In this document: positions 7,146 through 15,203 of the stretch, in pieces | Position numbering within the stretch: the stretch's first letter is position 1 | Layout of the letters: each line of letters begins with the position of its first letter | Assembly (NCBI GenBank): GCA_004563275.1 | Contig: SFSZ01000012.1 | Location: 1-31,491, forward strand | Length of the DNA: 31,491 bases | Source of the DNA: a bacterium | Lineage (GTDB): Bacteria > Bacillota_I > Bacilli_A > RF39 > UBA660 | Direction: 5' to 3' | The notes under the pieces: generated by a model | The model's database searches: none | What the model was told of the DNA's origin: nothing | What the model saw: the letters and a program-made list of their open reading frames with translations, nothing else | Made by a program: the position numbers and the translations under genes

Positions 7146-8549
7146 ATGAAGTATAGATGTAAAAATTGTGGCTTTATTCATTTAGGTGAACTAAATGATG
7201 GATATTATTGTCCTTATTGTTTAGGTTCTTTATTTGATTTTGAATTGATTGAAGATGAAGAGAAAAAATATAATAGAGTTAATATAAGTGAAGATAATCA
7301 TAGTATTTATCGAATAGATGATAGGTGTATTAATTGTGGTGCTTGCTTTAGGACTTGTCAAAATAAAGTTAATATTAAATATGATAGTAATAAATGTAAT
7401 GGGGTATGTATTGGATGTGGACAGTGTATTTTAAGTTGTCCAGTGGGAGCTTTAGTTCCTAAATATGATTATAATAAGGTTCTTGAGTATATAAATAATC
7501 CAGAATATATAGTTGCTGTTCTTACTAGTCCTGCTGTTAGAGTAGGAATAGGAGATGCTTTTGGATATGAAGCAGGGGCTTTTTTAGAAGGTAAGATGGT
7601 TGCTGCTTTAAAAGCTTTAGGTTTTGATTATGTTTTTGATACAACTTTTGGGGCTGATTTAACTAGTATGGAAGAAGCTCATGAATTAAAACTTAGAATT
7701 GAAAAGAATAAAAAGGGAATGTTTACTAGTTGTTGTCCTTCTTGGGTTAAATATGCATCTATTTATCATCCTGATATTTTAAAAGATTTATCTAGTTGTG
7801 ATAGTCCGATTGGAATGGGAAGCACTATTATTAAAAAGTATTTTGCTAAAGAAGAAGATATTGATTTAAGTAAGTTTATTTTGGTAGCTTTAACTCCTTG
7901 TACATCTAAAAAAGAAGAAATTATTAATGGTAGTTGTGATTATGTTTTAACTACTAGTGAACTTTCTTTAATGTTAAGAGAAAATAATGTTGATTTTAAA
8001 GCTTTAGAAGATGAAGAATTTGATTCGATTGTAGGTTCTAGTTCAGGAACGATATATGGAACTAGTGGAGGAGTAGCTTTATCAGTTTTAAGAGTTTTAT
8101 ATTATTATGAAACAGGTAAAGATTTAACTAATGATTTAGTTCTTATAAGTGATAAAGAATATTATAAAGAAATTAAAGTTAAGATTAATTCTAAAATTAT
8201 TAAGTGTGCATCGGTTAGTACCATGGGTAATTTAGAAAAGTTACTTAATATAAAGGATGAATTTGATTTAATAGAGGTTATGAATTGTGATGGTGGTTGT
8301 ATTTCTGGTGGTGGACAAATTTTAATGCCTATTGCGGATATGCAAAGAATTAAAGAAGAAAGAAATAAATCTTTACAAAAGAAAGATTATAAACCTTTAA
8401 TTAAATACCCTTATAAGAATGAATATATTAAAGAGATATATGATGAATTTCTTGAAAAGCCGGGAAGTAATATATCTAAAAAGTTATTACATGTTAAACA
8501 TAAAGATTTAAGTGATGTTTTAACAAATAAAAAAGAAACTAGTGATTAG
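7146..8549 (+). CDS. [FeFe] hydrogenase, single-subunit, with N-terminal zinc/rubredoxin-like ribbon
   Basis: 467 residues; makes or consumes H2, normally with ferredoxin as partner, in the cytoplasm of anaerobes. Domains: a CxxC...CxxC ribbon (C5, C8, C22, C25), two [4Fe-4S] clusters (C61/64/67/71 and C88/91/94/98), and the H-cluster domain. Its motifs are TSCCPSW (C196 proton relay, C197), TPCTSKKEE (C252) and EVMNCDGGC (C381, C385), so all four H-cluster cysteines are present. The small-subunit segment ends the protein (SNISKKLLH). The methionine of the usual MPC motif is threonine (T250). ATG at 7146 is preferred because TAGGTGA lies just upstream; an in-frame GTG at 7137 is inside that site. 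The maturases HydE, HydF and HydG are not in the window. Its stop overlaps the stop of the convergent gene. Confidence 0.92.
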   Translation: MKYRCKNCGFIHLGELNDGYYCPYCLGSLFDFELIEDEEKKYNRVNISEDNHSIYRIDDRCINCGACFRTCQNKVNIKYDSNKCNGVCIGCGQCILSCPVGALVPKYDYNKVLEYINNPEYIVAVLTSPAVRVGIGDAFGYEAGAFLEGKMVAALKALGFDYVFDTTFGADLTSMEEAHELKLRIEKNKKGMFTSCCPSWVKYASIYHPDILKDLSSCDSPIGMGSTIIKKYFAKEEDIDLSKFILVALTPCTSKKEEIINGSCDYVLTTSELSLMLRENNVDFKALEDEEFDSIVGSSSGTIYGTSGGVALSVLRVLYYYETGKDLTNDLVLISDKEYYKEIKVKINSKIIKCASVSTMGNLEKLLNIKDEFDLIEVMNCDGGCISGGGQILMPIADMQRIKEERNKSLQKKDYKPLIKYPYKNEYIKEIYDEFLEKPGSNISKKLLHVKHKDLSDVLTNKKETSD

Positions 8550-8559
8550 TTTCTTTTTT
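8529..8559. terminator. Bidirectional terminator between convergent genes
   Basis: A perfect 13-bp stem: AAAAAAGAAACTA (8529-8541) and TAGTTTCTTTTTT (8547-8559), loop GTGAT. T-tracts exist in both directions. It holds the stop codons of both the hydrogenase (8547-8549) and the minus-strand gene (8546-8548), which overlap each other. Confidence 0.85.
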
Positions 8560-9334
8560 GAGTTAATGTTAATATTTTTTGTTTTCTTTCTTGGGTATAG
8601 TCTTTAAACATATTGAATGCTTCTTTGTTTTTATTTACTAATTCGGTTGATCTAACGATGATTTCATTTACTTCTTCGTCAGATATTTGAGAAGCAAGTT
8701 GGGTGATACCTTCTAATGCTAAAAAGGCATAAGGTTTAAAATGGAAAATAACTTCTTCTCCAGTTGGGAGATATGTTCTTAAATCTGAATCATTAATGAA
8801 TCTTAAGAAAAATCGATTGGTTGAGTCATAGCCATACTTTACATCATCTATTGTAATAATATTTAGTACGTGGTTTGCTGGTTTAGCTTTTCTTTGTCTA
8901 GAAGTTGGTTGACAATTACAATAAAATTTTTCAGTAGGGAATTCTAATTTTTTTAAAACATCTTCTATGAAACAAGTTGAATTACGACATACACCTTCAC
9001 CAGCAATTATATTTATTCCTGAAGTAAAAGTTAAAATATCTTGAACGTCATAAACATATTTATATTCTTTTACTGAACAGTATCCCCGATAAATCATTCT
9101 TTGTAATACAATTGAATAATATAGGGGATTATTTGGTAATTTTAGTTCATTTAATAATTCAGCGATCATTCTTATATATATGCGATATTCTTTTATAGCT
9201 TCACGATATGTGACATCTTCTTCGATAGATTGCATGCGGTGTGCTTGGAATATGTCAAGAGCTCTGTCAATTTCTTTTTGACTAGGTTTTGGTCCAATAT
9301 AATATTTATCATTTGCTTTCGCATCTTTACTCAT
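8546..9334 (-). CDS. Transglutaminase-like (papain-fold) protein of unknown function
   Basis: 262 residues, with no signal peptide or membrane helix, so it is probably cytoplasmic. I do not recognise a named family. The layout GEGVCRNSTCF (C116, C121), then NHVLNI (H155), then GYDSTN (D170) is the Cys-His-Asp order and spacing of transglutaminase-like cysteine enzymes, with the last motif resembling their usual DPT. The N-terminal ~100 residues and C-terminal ~60 residues are predicted helical and unassigned. Two further cysteines (C139, C141) sit before the histidine. It could be a peptidase, a crosslinker or a deamidase. The start is ATG at 9334 with AAAGAGGGA upstream. It probably has its own -10 (TATAAT on the minus strand at 9366-9361). 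Confidence 0.6.
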   Translation of the reverse strand: MSKDAKANDKYYIGPKPSQKEIDRALDIFQAHRMQSIEEDVTYREAIKEYRIYIRMIAELLNELKLPNNPLYYSIVLQRMIYRGYCSVKEYKYVYDVQDILTFTSGINIIAGEGVCRNSTCFIEDVLKKLEFPTEKFYCNCQPTSRQRKAKPANHVLNIITIDDVKYGYDSTNRFFLRFINDSDLRTYLPTGEEVIFHFKPYAFLALEGITQLASQISDEEVNEIIVRSTELVNKNKEAFNMFKDYTQERKQKILTLTQKRN

Positions 9335-9360
9335 ATATTTTCCCTCTTTAAGTGGGTCAT

Positions 9361-9366
9361 ATTATA
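9361..9366 (-). promoter_or_regulatory. Possible -10 box for the transglutaminase-like gene
   Basis: TATAAT on the minus strand, 27 bases before the ATG, followed by the AAAGAGGGA ribosome binding site. No good -35 is seen at the expected distance, since that region is the A/G-rich tail of a terminator. Confidence 0.35.
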
Positions 9367-9378
9367 CTATATTTTTAG

Positions 9379-9405
9379 AAAAAAGAAAAGAGACTACTGT
9401 CTCTT
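9379..9405 (-). terminator. Intrinsic terminator of the minus-strand GT2 gene
   Basis: Read on the minus strand: AAGAGAC (9405-9399), loop AGTA, GTCTCTT (9394-9388), then a T-rich tract (to 9379). The 7-bp stem takes in the gene's stop codon (9404-9406). Confidence 0.75.
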
Positions 9406-10345
9406 ATAAAATATCATCATCAAAACCTAAGGTATTTTTTGCTACATAGATAGGTCTAGATTTGATTTCTAAATACATTTTTGAGATATATTCACCAACA
9501 ATACCAGTAGCTAGTAGATTTAATCCTCCTAAGAATAACATTACACAAATTAGTGAAGGGTATCCAGGAACATCACCACCAGTAATTAAGGTTTTAATTA
9601 TAATTACTAGTAAATATATAAATGATACAAATGATATTAAGGTACCAACTACAGTAGCTATTTTTAATGGTTTAACACTAAAGTTAACAATTCCATTCCA
9701 GGCATATTTAAATGAATTTTTTAAATTGAAGTTTGATTTTCCAGAATGTCTATCTTCAACAGTGTATTCCATATATTTAGTTTTATATCCAACCCAAGAA
9801 AAGATTCCTTTTGAAAAACGATTATTTTCTTTTAAAGATATAATTGATTCTACAACTGAATGTCTAAACATTCTAAAATCTGATGCACCATTTTCAAAAT
9901 GGGTATCACTTAATTTATTCATGAAATTGTAGAACATACTTTTAAGTAGTTTTATGATTCCATTTTCTTTTTTTCTAGTTTTATTAATCATTGATATTTG
10001 ATCGTAATCTTTATTTGTTTCTAAGAAGTTTAACATTTCTAATAGGTATTTAGGATTTTGTTGTAAATCACCATCAATGATAACGGCATATTCGGCATTT
10101 GAATGACTTAATCCAGCGTACATAGCGGCGTCTTTACCAAAGTTTCTAGAAAAGTTTATTACTTTGACATGTTTAGGGTCTAACTTATATATATCATTTA
10201 ATTTTTCAATTGTTTTATCTTTTGAACCATCATTAACAAAGATAAGATTATATTTTATTTCACTTAATGCTTCACTTAGTTTTTCATGCATTAATGTGAT
10301 ATTTCCTTCTTCATTATAACAAGGTATTATTACATCTAATTTCAT
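9404..10345 (-). CDS. Polyprenyl-phosphate glycosyltransferase (GtrB/DPM1-like GT2)
   Basis: 313 residues. An N-terminal GT-A domain with VIIPCYNEEGN (5-15), VNDGSKDKT (37-45), SRNFGKDAA (66-74) and the metal-binding DGD (91-93) is followed by two membrane helices (about 230-255 and 262-290). This is the GtrB/CsbB/YkcC arrangement: transfer of a sugar from a nucleotide donor to undecaprenyl phosphate, for later decoration of wall or surface polymers. ATG at 10345 is chosen since GAGGTGG lies 5 bases upstream; an in-frame GTG at 10354 falls within that site. It is monocistronic, divergent from the small membrane protein gene. No matching GtrA flippase or GtrC-like transferase is adjacent. Confidence 0.88.
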   Translation of the reverse strand: MKLDVIIPCYNEEGNITLMHEKLSEALSEIKYNLIFVNDGSKDKTIEKLNDIYKLDPKHVKVINFSRNFGKDAAMYAGLSHSNAEYAVIIDGDLQQNPKYLLEMLNFLETNKDYDQISMINKTRKKENGIIKLLKSMFYNFMNKLSDTHFENGASDFRMFRHSVVESIISLKENNRFSKGIFSWVGYKTKYMEYTVEDRHSGKSNFNLKNSFKYAWNGIVNFSVKPLKIATVVGTLISFVSFIYLLVIIIKTLITGGDVPGYPSLICVMLFLGGLNLLATGIVGEYISKMYLEIKSRPIYVAKNTLGFDDDIL

Positions 10346-10363
10346 TACTTCCACCTCGAGAAC

Positions 10364-10369
10364 ATTATA
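10364..10369 (-). promoter_or_regulatory. Possible -10 box of the minus-strand GT2 gene
   Basis: TATAAT on the minus strand, 18 bases from the ATG at 10345, with the GAGGTGG ribosome binding site between. The -35 region is only a T-run (10392-10387), so the promoter is weakly supported. Confidence 0.4.
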
Positions 10370-10393
10370 TCATTAATTCTATATATAAAAAAG

Positions 10394-10422
10394 TAGACTT
10401 ATGTTTATATTTACACTATAAT
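10394..10422 (+). promoter_or_regulatory. Promoter of the cysteine-rich membrane protein gene
   Basis: -35 TAGACT (10394-10399), a 17-base spacer, and -10 TATAAT (10417-10422). The start of transcription would be near 10429, directly at the TAGGTGA ribosome binding site (10428-10434), giving a very short leader. Confidence 0.5.
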
Positions 10423-10440
10423 TTAAATAGGTGAAGTAAA

Positions 10441-10851
10441 ATGAATTCTTCTGAAAAGAAAAGTATTAATAAATTATTAACGATTGGTTTTGTATTGTCA
10501 TTCTTTTTTTGTATATCAGGTTTAGTTGTAAGTATTATTGGAATTGTTAAAGCTAAAAAGAATAATATTAAGGATATTACTTTGGGTGTAGTGGGTATTA
10601 TTCTTTCGGTGGTAAAGTTAATATTTATTCCGTTTGTTGTATTACTTATTGTTAATTTTGATGATTATAAGGAAATAATTACTAATAAATATAATGAAGC
10701 TACTGAAGCATGTGAGTCTGGAAATGCTTATGGTTATGATTGTAAGTGTGGAGAATTTGATGAGTATTGTACCTGTATTAAATGCTATGATGATAATTGT
10801 CATGCTAAGGTGAAAGTAAAGTGTCCAAATAAAGAAAGAAATATATATTAA
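10441..10851 (+). CDS. Small membrane protein with cysteine-rich tail, function unknown
   Basis: 136 residues, not recognised beyond a resemblance of the N-terminal half to DUF4190-type two-helix proteins. Two hydrophobic helices (about 12-36 and 44-72) are separated by a short basic turn (KAKKNN). The remaining ~60 residues are soluble and contain eight cysteines in patterns such as CKCG, CTCIKC and NCHAKVKVKC. These could bind zinc or an iron-sulfur cluster, or form disulfides. If the basic turn is inside, the tail is outside. The gene stands alone with its own promoter and terminator, just before the ribosomal operon. TAGGTGA precedes the ATG. Confidence 0.7.
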   Translation: MNSSEKKSINKLLTIGFVLSFFFCISGLVVSIIGIVKAKKNNIKDITLGVVGIILSVVKLIFIPFVVLLIVNFDDYKEIITNKYNEATEACESGNAYGYDCKCGEFDEYCTCIKCYDDNCHAKVKVKCPNKERNIY

Positions 10852-10880
10852 GGAAAGTTTTATGCTTTCTTTTTATTTTT
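10850..10880 (+). terminator. Intrinsic terminator before the ribosomal operon
   Basis: AAGGAAAG (10850-10857), 7-base loop, CTTTCTTT (10865-10872) with one G-U pair, then a T-rich run to 10880. The left arm shares two bases of the stop codon at 10849-10851. Confidence 0.75.
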
Positions 10881-10893
10881 AAGAAAAACCTTT

Positions 10894-10941
10894 AAAAAAG
10901 GCAAAAAAAGGGTTGCTTTTCATATATTTTATTGGTATAAT
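10894..10941 (+). promoter_or_regulatory. Strong promoter of the S10-spc-alpha operon
   Basis: -35 TTGCTT (10913-10918), 17-base spacer, extended -10 TGGTATAAT with TATAAT at 10936-10941. A-tracts at 10894-10909 directly upstream of the -35 fit an UP element. Transcription should start near 10948, leaving a leader of about 130 bases before rpsJ. Confidence 0.8.
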
Positions 10942-10947
10942 TTATCT

Positions 10948-11078
10948 TGGTTTGACTGGCTTAGATGTGCGAGGTTGCTGATACACTAGGTGAAGTTGTT
11001 AAAATAAAACTTAGAATATCAGGTAAATTTGCTACGGAGCTATGTTTATACATGATATGAACGAAAGGAGATATGTAA
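10948..11078 (+). ncRNA. Candidate structured 5' leader RNA of the S10 operon
   Basis: About 130 untranslated bases separate the promoter from rpsJ. They contain a GC-richer block, GTGCGAGGTTGCTGATACAC (10968-10987), which I recall as a conserved block ahead of rpsJ in other Bacilli. Possible stems: AAGTT (10993-10997) with AACTT (11008-11012); ATATCA (11016-11021) with TGATAT (11053-11058). Inside the latter are a small GCT-ACGG-AGC hairpin (11031-11040) and ATGT-TTAT-ACAT (11042-11053), which competes with it for one base. The long stem ends just before the AAAGGAG ribosome binding site (11064-11070). This would suit autoregulation by a ribosomal protein, but the ligand is not shown. No long T-run follows a hairpin, so attenuation is less likely than control of initiation. 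Confidence 0.5.
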
Positions 11079-11384
11079 ATGTCAAAAATAAGAATCAAAC
11101 TAAAAGCATACGATCATAGAGTACTTGATAGTGCTGCTGCTAAGATTGTTGAAACTGTTAAAAGAACAGGTGGAGAAATCTCTGGACCTGTACCTCTTCC
11201 TACAGAAATTCAAAAAATTACTGTATTAAGAGCTGTACATAAATACAAAGATGCTCGTGAACAATTTGAAATGCGTACACACAAGAGACTTATTGATATT
11301 AAGGATCCTAGTAAGGATACAATGGATGCTCTAACTCATTTGGATTTACCAAGTGGCGTTGACATCGAAATTAAAACAAAATAA
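11079..11384 (+). CDS. rpsJ: 30S ribosomal protein S10 (uS10)
   Basis: 101 residues, full length. It starts [17 protein letters not shown] and contains SGPVPLPT and the [10 protein letters not shown] segment, all standard for S10, which sits in the 30S head and also acts as NusE in antitermination. First gene of the long ribosomal operon, with an AAAGGAG ribosome binding site 8 bases before ATG. No fusA or tuf precedes it, unlike the str-S10 arrangement of many Bacilli. Confidence 0.98.
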   Translation: MSKIRIKLKAYDHRVLDSAAAKIVETVKRTGGEISGPVPLPTEIQKITVLRAVHKYKDAREQFEMRTHKRLIDIKDPSKDTMDALTHLDLPSGVDIEIKTK

Positions 11385-11403
11385 TTAGATGGAGGAAAGA
11401 AAG

Positions 11404-12177
11404 ATGGAAAAAGGAATCTTAGGCGTAAAAGTCGGAATGACCGAAGTTTTTACGAAAGATGGAAAAGTTATTCCTGTTACTGTTATTAGCACTGAACCTA
11501 ATGTAGTTATGCAAGTTAAAACTAAAGCTACTGATGGATACGAAGCTATTCAATTAGGTACTGTTGATAAAAAAGAAAAACATGCAACTAAAGCAGAAAT
11601 GGGACATGCTAAAAAAGCAAACGCCAGCACTAAGCGCTTCTTAAAAGAAATTAGAGTATCTGATGCATCTCAATATGAACTTGGAAGTACTATTAAGGCT
11701 GACATATTCGAAGTAGGAGAAAAGGTAGATGTTACCGGAACTTCTAAAGGACATGGTTTTACAGGTGTTATTGTTAGAAATAATCAATCTGAAGGACCTA
11801 AAACTCACGGTTCAAGATATCATAGAAGACCTGGTTCAATGGGTACTATGAGACCAATGAGAGTTTTAAAAGGAAAAGTATTATCTGGACACATGGGTGT
11901 TGAGACTACTACTATTCAAAATTTAGAAATTGTTGATATTAATTTAAATGATAATTATATTTTAGTAAGTGGTAATGTTCCAGGAGCTAAAAAATCATTA
12001 GTATTAATTAGATCAGCTGTTAAAGGTGGAGAAAAAGGTACTTTTGAATTAGTTACTTATGAAGAACCAGCTTTAGAAACTGAAACTCAAGAAGTAGAAG
12101 AAATTAATAATGCTGCTGAAGAAGTTAAACCAGAAGAAACAGTAGCTACTGAAAATTCTACTGAGGAAGAAAAGTAG
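11404..12177 (+). CDS. rplC: 50S ribosomal protein L3 (uL3) with acidic C-terminal tail
   Basis: 257 residues against a usual ~209. The core carries [22 protein letters not shown], the [13 protein letters not shown] loop that reaches the peptidyl transferase centre, and GHMGVE. Residues about 219-257 form an extra glutamate-rich tail with no counterpart in typical bacterial L3. The start is ATG 11404: GGAGG lies at 11391-11395, and an ATG at 11389 would overlap that ribosome binding site. Follows rpsJ after 19 bases. Confidence 0.97.
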   Translation: MEKGILGVKVGMTEVFTKDGKVIPVTVISTEPNVVMQVKTKATDGYEAIQLGTVDKKEKHATKAEMGHAKKANASTKRFLKEIRVSDASQYELGSTIKADIFEVGEKVDVTGTSKGHGFTGVIVRNNQSEGPKTHGSRYHRRPGSMGTMRPMRVLKGKVLSGHMGVETTTIQNLEIVDINLNDNYILVSGNVPGAKKSLVLIRSAVKGGEKGTFELVTYEEPALETETQEVEEINNAAEEVKPEETVATENSTEEEK

Positions 12178-12188
12178 GAGGTTTGAAG

Positions 12189-12812
12189 ATGGCTAAATTA
12201 GATATTATTAACCTTAAAGGTGAAAAAGTAGAAGATTTAAAAGTAAATGATGAAATCTTCAAAGCAAATGAAAATGACGTTGTTGTTAAAAAAGCTTTAG
12301 ATTTACAATTAGCTTCTTTAAGACAAGGTACTGCTAAAACTAAGACTCGTGCTGAAGTATCTGGTGGTGGAAGAAAACCATATAAACAAAAAGGTACTGG
12401 TAATGCTCGTCAAGGTTCAATTCGTGCTCCTCATTATAGAGGCGGTGGAGTTGCCTTTGGTGTTACTCCTAGATCTTATACATTTAAAATGAATAAGAAA
12501 GAAAGAGTTTTAGCTTTAAGAAGTGTTTTAACTAATAAAGTTAATGCTAAACAATTAATTGTTGTTGATTCTTTAGAAATAGATAGTTTAAAAACTAAAG
12601 ATTTAAAGAATATGTTAAGTACATTAAAATTAAGTGGAAAAGTATTATTTGTTTGTGGAAACGATGCTGAGAATTTATATATGGCTTCAAGAAACTTAGA
12701 AAATACTTTAGTATTACTTGCTAATGAAATTAATGTATATGACATTTTAAATGCTGATGTTGTAGTTGTTGATACTGCTGCAATGAAATATATTGAGGAG
12801 GTGCTTAAATAA
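12189..12812 (+). CDS. rplD: 50S ribosomal protein L4 (uL4)
   Basis: 207 residues, normal length. The conserved loop that lines the exit tunnel is present (TRAEVSGGGRKPYKQKGTG, then RAPHYRGGGVAFG). ATG 12189 is chosen because AGGAGG (12177-12182) precedes it; an in-frame TTG at 12183 is too close to that site. In gamma-proteobacteria L4 represses its own S10 operon; whether it binds the leader here is unknown. One-base overlap with rplW (TAATG). Confidence 0.98.
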   Translation: MAKLDIINLKGEKVEDLKVNDEIFKANENDVVVKKALDLQLASLRQGTAKTKTRAEVSGGGRKPYKQKGTGNARQGSIRAPHYRGGGVAFGVTPRSYTFKMNKKERVLALRSVLTNKVNAKQLIVVDSLEIDSLKTKDLKNMLSTLKLSGKVLFVCGNDAENLYMASRNLENTLVLLANEINVYDILNADVVVVDTAAMKYIEEVLK

Positions 12813-13081
12813 TGAAATCTGATATTATTTATTCACCAGTTATTACTGAAAAAACTAGTGCTTTAGCACAAAATAATGTATTTGTTTTTAAAGTTGCTAA
12901 GAATGCTAATAAAATTCAAATTAAACAAGCAATTGAAGAAACATTTAATGTAAAAGTTAAAAGTGTAAATACTTTAAATACTAAGCCAAAAGCTAAAAGA
13001 GTTGGTAGATACACTGGAACTAGAAAAACTTATAAGAAAGCTATCGTTACTTTATGTGAAGGTAGTTCTATAGAAATGTAG
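12812..13081 (+). CDS. rplW: 50S ribosomal protein L23 (uL23)
   Basis: 89 residues, slightly short but complete. It has the SPVITEKTS start, VFVFKVAKNANKIQIKQAIE and VKSVNTLNTKPKAKR typical of L23, which docks trigger factor and SRP at the tunnel exit. Starts within the stop of rplD, with GAGGAGG inside the end of rplD. Confidence 0.97.
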   Translation: MKSDIIYSPVITEKTSALAQNNVFVFKVAKNANKIQIKQAIEETFNVKVKSVNTLNTKPKAKRVGRYTGTRKTYKKAIVTLCEGSSIEM

Positions 13082-13091
13082 GTGACTTATA

Positions 13092-13922
13092 ATGGGAATT
13101 AAGAAGTATAAACCAACTACTAATGGTCGTAGAGGAATGAGTACTTTAACTAACACTGAACTTACTACTAGTACTCCTGAAAAGAGTTTACTTGTTAGTT
13201 TAAATAAGACAGGTGGTAGAAATAATCAAGGACGTATGACTGTAAGACACATTGGTGGAGGAGCTAAGAGAAAATATCGTATTATTGATTATAAGAGAAA
13301 TAAATTTGGTATTCCTGCTAGAGTTACTACAATTGAATACGATCCAAATAGATCAGCAAATATTTGCTTATTAACATATAAAGATGGAGAAAAAAGATAT
13401 ATTATCGCTCCTAAAGATATTAAAGTAGGTATGATTGTTGAATCTGGAGAAAATGTAGATATCAAAGTAGGAAATGCTTTACCACTTAAGAATATTCCAG
13501 TTGGTACTGTTGTTCACAATATCGAACTTAAACCTGGTAAGGGTGCTGAAATGGCAAGAAGTGCTGGAGCTAGTGCTCAAATCTTAGGCCGTGAAGGTAA
13601 ATACGTTATGTTACGTTTACAATCAGGTGAAACAAGAAAAGTTCTTGGTGAATGTATGGCAACAATCGGAGTTGTTGGTAACGAAGATTATGAATTAGTT
13701 AATATAGGAAAAGCTGGACGTACTCGTCATATGGGTATTAGACCTACTAACCGTGGATCTGTTATGAACCCTAATGATCACCCACATGGTGGTGGTGAAG
13801 GACGTACACCTATCGGTAGAAAAGGTCCTGTTACTCCTTGGGGTAAACCAGCACTTGGATTTAAAACTCGTAAGAGTAAGAAAGCTTCTAGCAAATTAAT
13901 TGTTAGTAGAAGAAAGAAATAG
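13092..13922 (+). CDS. rplB: 50S ribosomal protein L2 (uL2)
   Basis: 276 residues, full length. Shows the RNHIGG-like region [27 protein letters not shown], and the C-terminal [13 protein letters not shown] loop with the histidine important for peptidyl transfer. [10 protein letters not shown] end completes the protein. 10-base gap after rplW, ribosome binding site TAGGTGA. Confidence 0.98.
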   Translation: MGIKKYKPTTNGRRGMSTLTNTELTTSTPEKSLLVSLNKTGGRNNQGRMTVRHIGGGAKRKYRIIDYKRNKFGIPARVTTIEYDPNRSANICLLTYKDGEKRYIIAPKDIKVGMIVESGENVDIKVGNALPLKNIPVGTVVHNIELKPGKGAEMARSAGASAQILGREGKYVMLRLQSGETRKVLGECMATIGVVGNEDYELVNIGKAGRTRHMGIRPTNRGSVMNPNDHPHGGGEGRTPIGRKGPVTPWGKPALGFKTRKSKKASSKLIVSRRKK

Positions 13923-13933
13923 GAGGAAAGTAG

Positions 13934-14197
13934 ATGGCAAGAAGTATTAAAAAAGGCCCTTTCGTTGATAAGAGCTTAATGAATAAAATTAAAAAGTTAA
14001 ATGAAAACAATAAAAAAGAAGTTGTTAAAACTTGGTCTCGTCGTTCAACTATCTTCCCTGACTTTATTGGTCATACAATTGCAGTTCATAATGGACGTGA
14101 ATTTATACCAGTTTTTATAACTGAAGAAATGGTTGGTCATAAATTAGGTGAATTTGCTTTAACTCGTAAATTTACAGGCCACGCTGGAAATAAGTAG
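13934..14197 (+). CDS. rpsS: 30S ribosomal protein S19 (uS19)
   Basis: 87 residues. [37 protein letters not shown] and [13 protein letters not shown] are diagnostic. S19 sits in the 30S head with S13. Ribosome binding site AGGAGG at the end of rplB; 11-base gap. Confidence 0.98.
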   Translation: MARSIKKGPFVDKSLMNKIKKLNENNKKEVVKTWSRRSTIFPDFIGHTIAVHNGREFIPVFITEEMVGHKLGEFALTRKFTGHAGNK

Positions 14198-14205
14198 GAG
14201 GTTAA

Positions 14206-14547
14206 ATGGAAGCTTACGCAATGCATAAAATGGCTATAGTTGCTCCTCGTAAAGCAAGAATGACTCTTGATTTAATTAGAGGAAAAAGTGTTACTGATGC
14301 TAGAGCTATTTTAAAGAATACTAATACAAAATCTAGTAGATTAATTATTAAAGTTTTAAATTCTGCTGTAGCTAATGCTACAAACAATTTAAACTTAAAA
14401 GAAGAAGAATTATTTGTTTCTGAATGCTTTATTAATCCAGGACCAGTTCTTAAGAGAGTTAAATTTGGTTCAAGAACTAAAGTAGATCGTAGAGACAAGA
14501 GAACAAGTCACATAACTGTTAAAGTTAGTGATGGTAAGGAGGCATAA
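14206..14547 (+). CDS. rplV: 50S ribosomal protein L22 (uL22)
   Basis: 113 residues. [17 protein letters not shown] and the tunnel-lining beta-hairpin region ending in [20 protein letters not shown] are conserved. Start ATG 14206 follows AGGAGG at 14195-14200 with a 5-base spacer. Confidence 0.98.
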   Translation: MEAYAMHKMAIVAPRKARMTLDLIRGKSVTDARAILKNTNTKSSRLIIKVLNSAVANATNNLNLKEEELFVSECFINPGPVLKRVKFGSRTKVDRRDKRTSHITVKVSDGKEA

Positions 14548-14549
14548 GA

Positions 14550-15203
14550 ATGGGACAAAAAGTAAATCCTAATGGATTAAGACTTGGCGTAAATAAAGAT
14601 TGGCAAAGTAAATGGTATGCTGAAAAAGATTATGCTAAATTATTAAATAACGATTTAAAAATTAGAGAATTCTTAAAAGAATATCTTAAAGATGCTGCTG
14701 TTAGTGAAGTAGTTATCGAAAGAAAGAAAAATCGTAATGAAATTAAAATTCATACTGCTAAACCTGGTGTAATTATTGGCCGTGGTGGAGAAGATATTGA
14801 AAAATTAAGAAAACAAATTAAGAGATTAGTAAATGAAGATGTTTATGTTACTATTGTAGAAGAAAAGAATCCTAATTTAAATGCTCAAATCGTAGCTGAT
14901 CAAATTGCTAAACAAATTGAAAACAGAGCTAACTTCAGAACTGTTCAAAAGAAAGCAATTAAAGATGTTATGAAAGCTGGAGCTGTTGGTGTTAAAACTG
15001 CTGTTTCTGGTAGATTAGGTGGAGCTGAAATGGCTCGTACTGAAGGTTATACTGAAGGTACTGTTCCTCTACATACTATTAGAGCTGACATCGATTATGC
15101 TACATCTACTGCACCAACTACTTATGGTAAGATTGGTGTTAAAGTTTGGATCTATAAGGGAGAAATTCTTCCTACTAAAAATACAAACGGAGGTGTTAAA
15201 TAA
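14550..15203 (+). CDS. rpsC: 30S ribosomal protein S3 (uS3)
   Basis: 217 residues. [13 protein letters not shown] start, KH domain with [12 protein letters not shown], and the C-terminal domain with [14 protein letters not shown]3 lies at the mRNA entry of the 30S subunit. Starts 2 bases after rplV and overlaps rplP by one base. Confidence 0.98.
   Translation: MGQKVNPNGLRLGVNKDWQSKWYAEKDYAKLLNNDLKIREFLKEYLKDAAVSEVVIERKKNRNEIKIHTAKPGVIIGRGGEDIEKLRKQIKRLVNEDVYVTIVEEKNPNLNAQIVADQIAKQIENRANFRTVQKKAIKDVMKAGAVGVKTAVSGRLGGAEMARTEGYTEGTVPLHTIRADIDYATSTAPTTYGKIGVKVWIYKGEILPTKNTNGGVK

Noticed and set aside
9462..9932. Plus-strand 156-codon frame
   Set aside because: Lies wholly opposite the minus-strand GT2 gene, whose motifs are clear; the frame has no recognisable motifs or ribosome binding site.
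10881..10914. Second hairpin (CCTTT-AAA-AAAGG) upstream of the S10 promoter as another terminator
   Set aside because: The loop is three bases and no T-run follows; the A-tracts are better explained as an UP element.
12476..12745. Antisense frames inside ribosomal genes (also 14214-14498, 17674-17877, 17945-18127, 18848-19033, 19644-19847)
   Set aside because: All are shadows of conserved ribosomal protein genes and lack translation signals.
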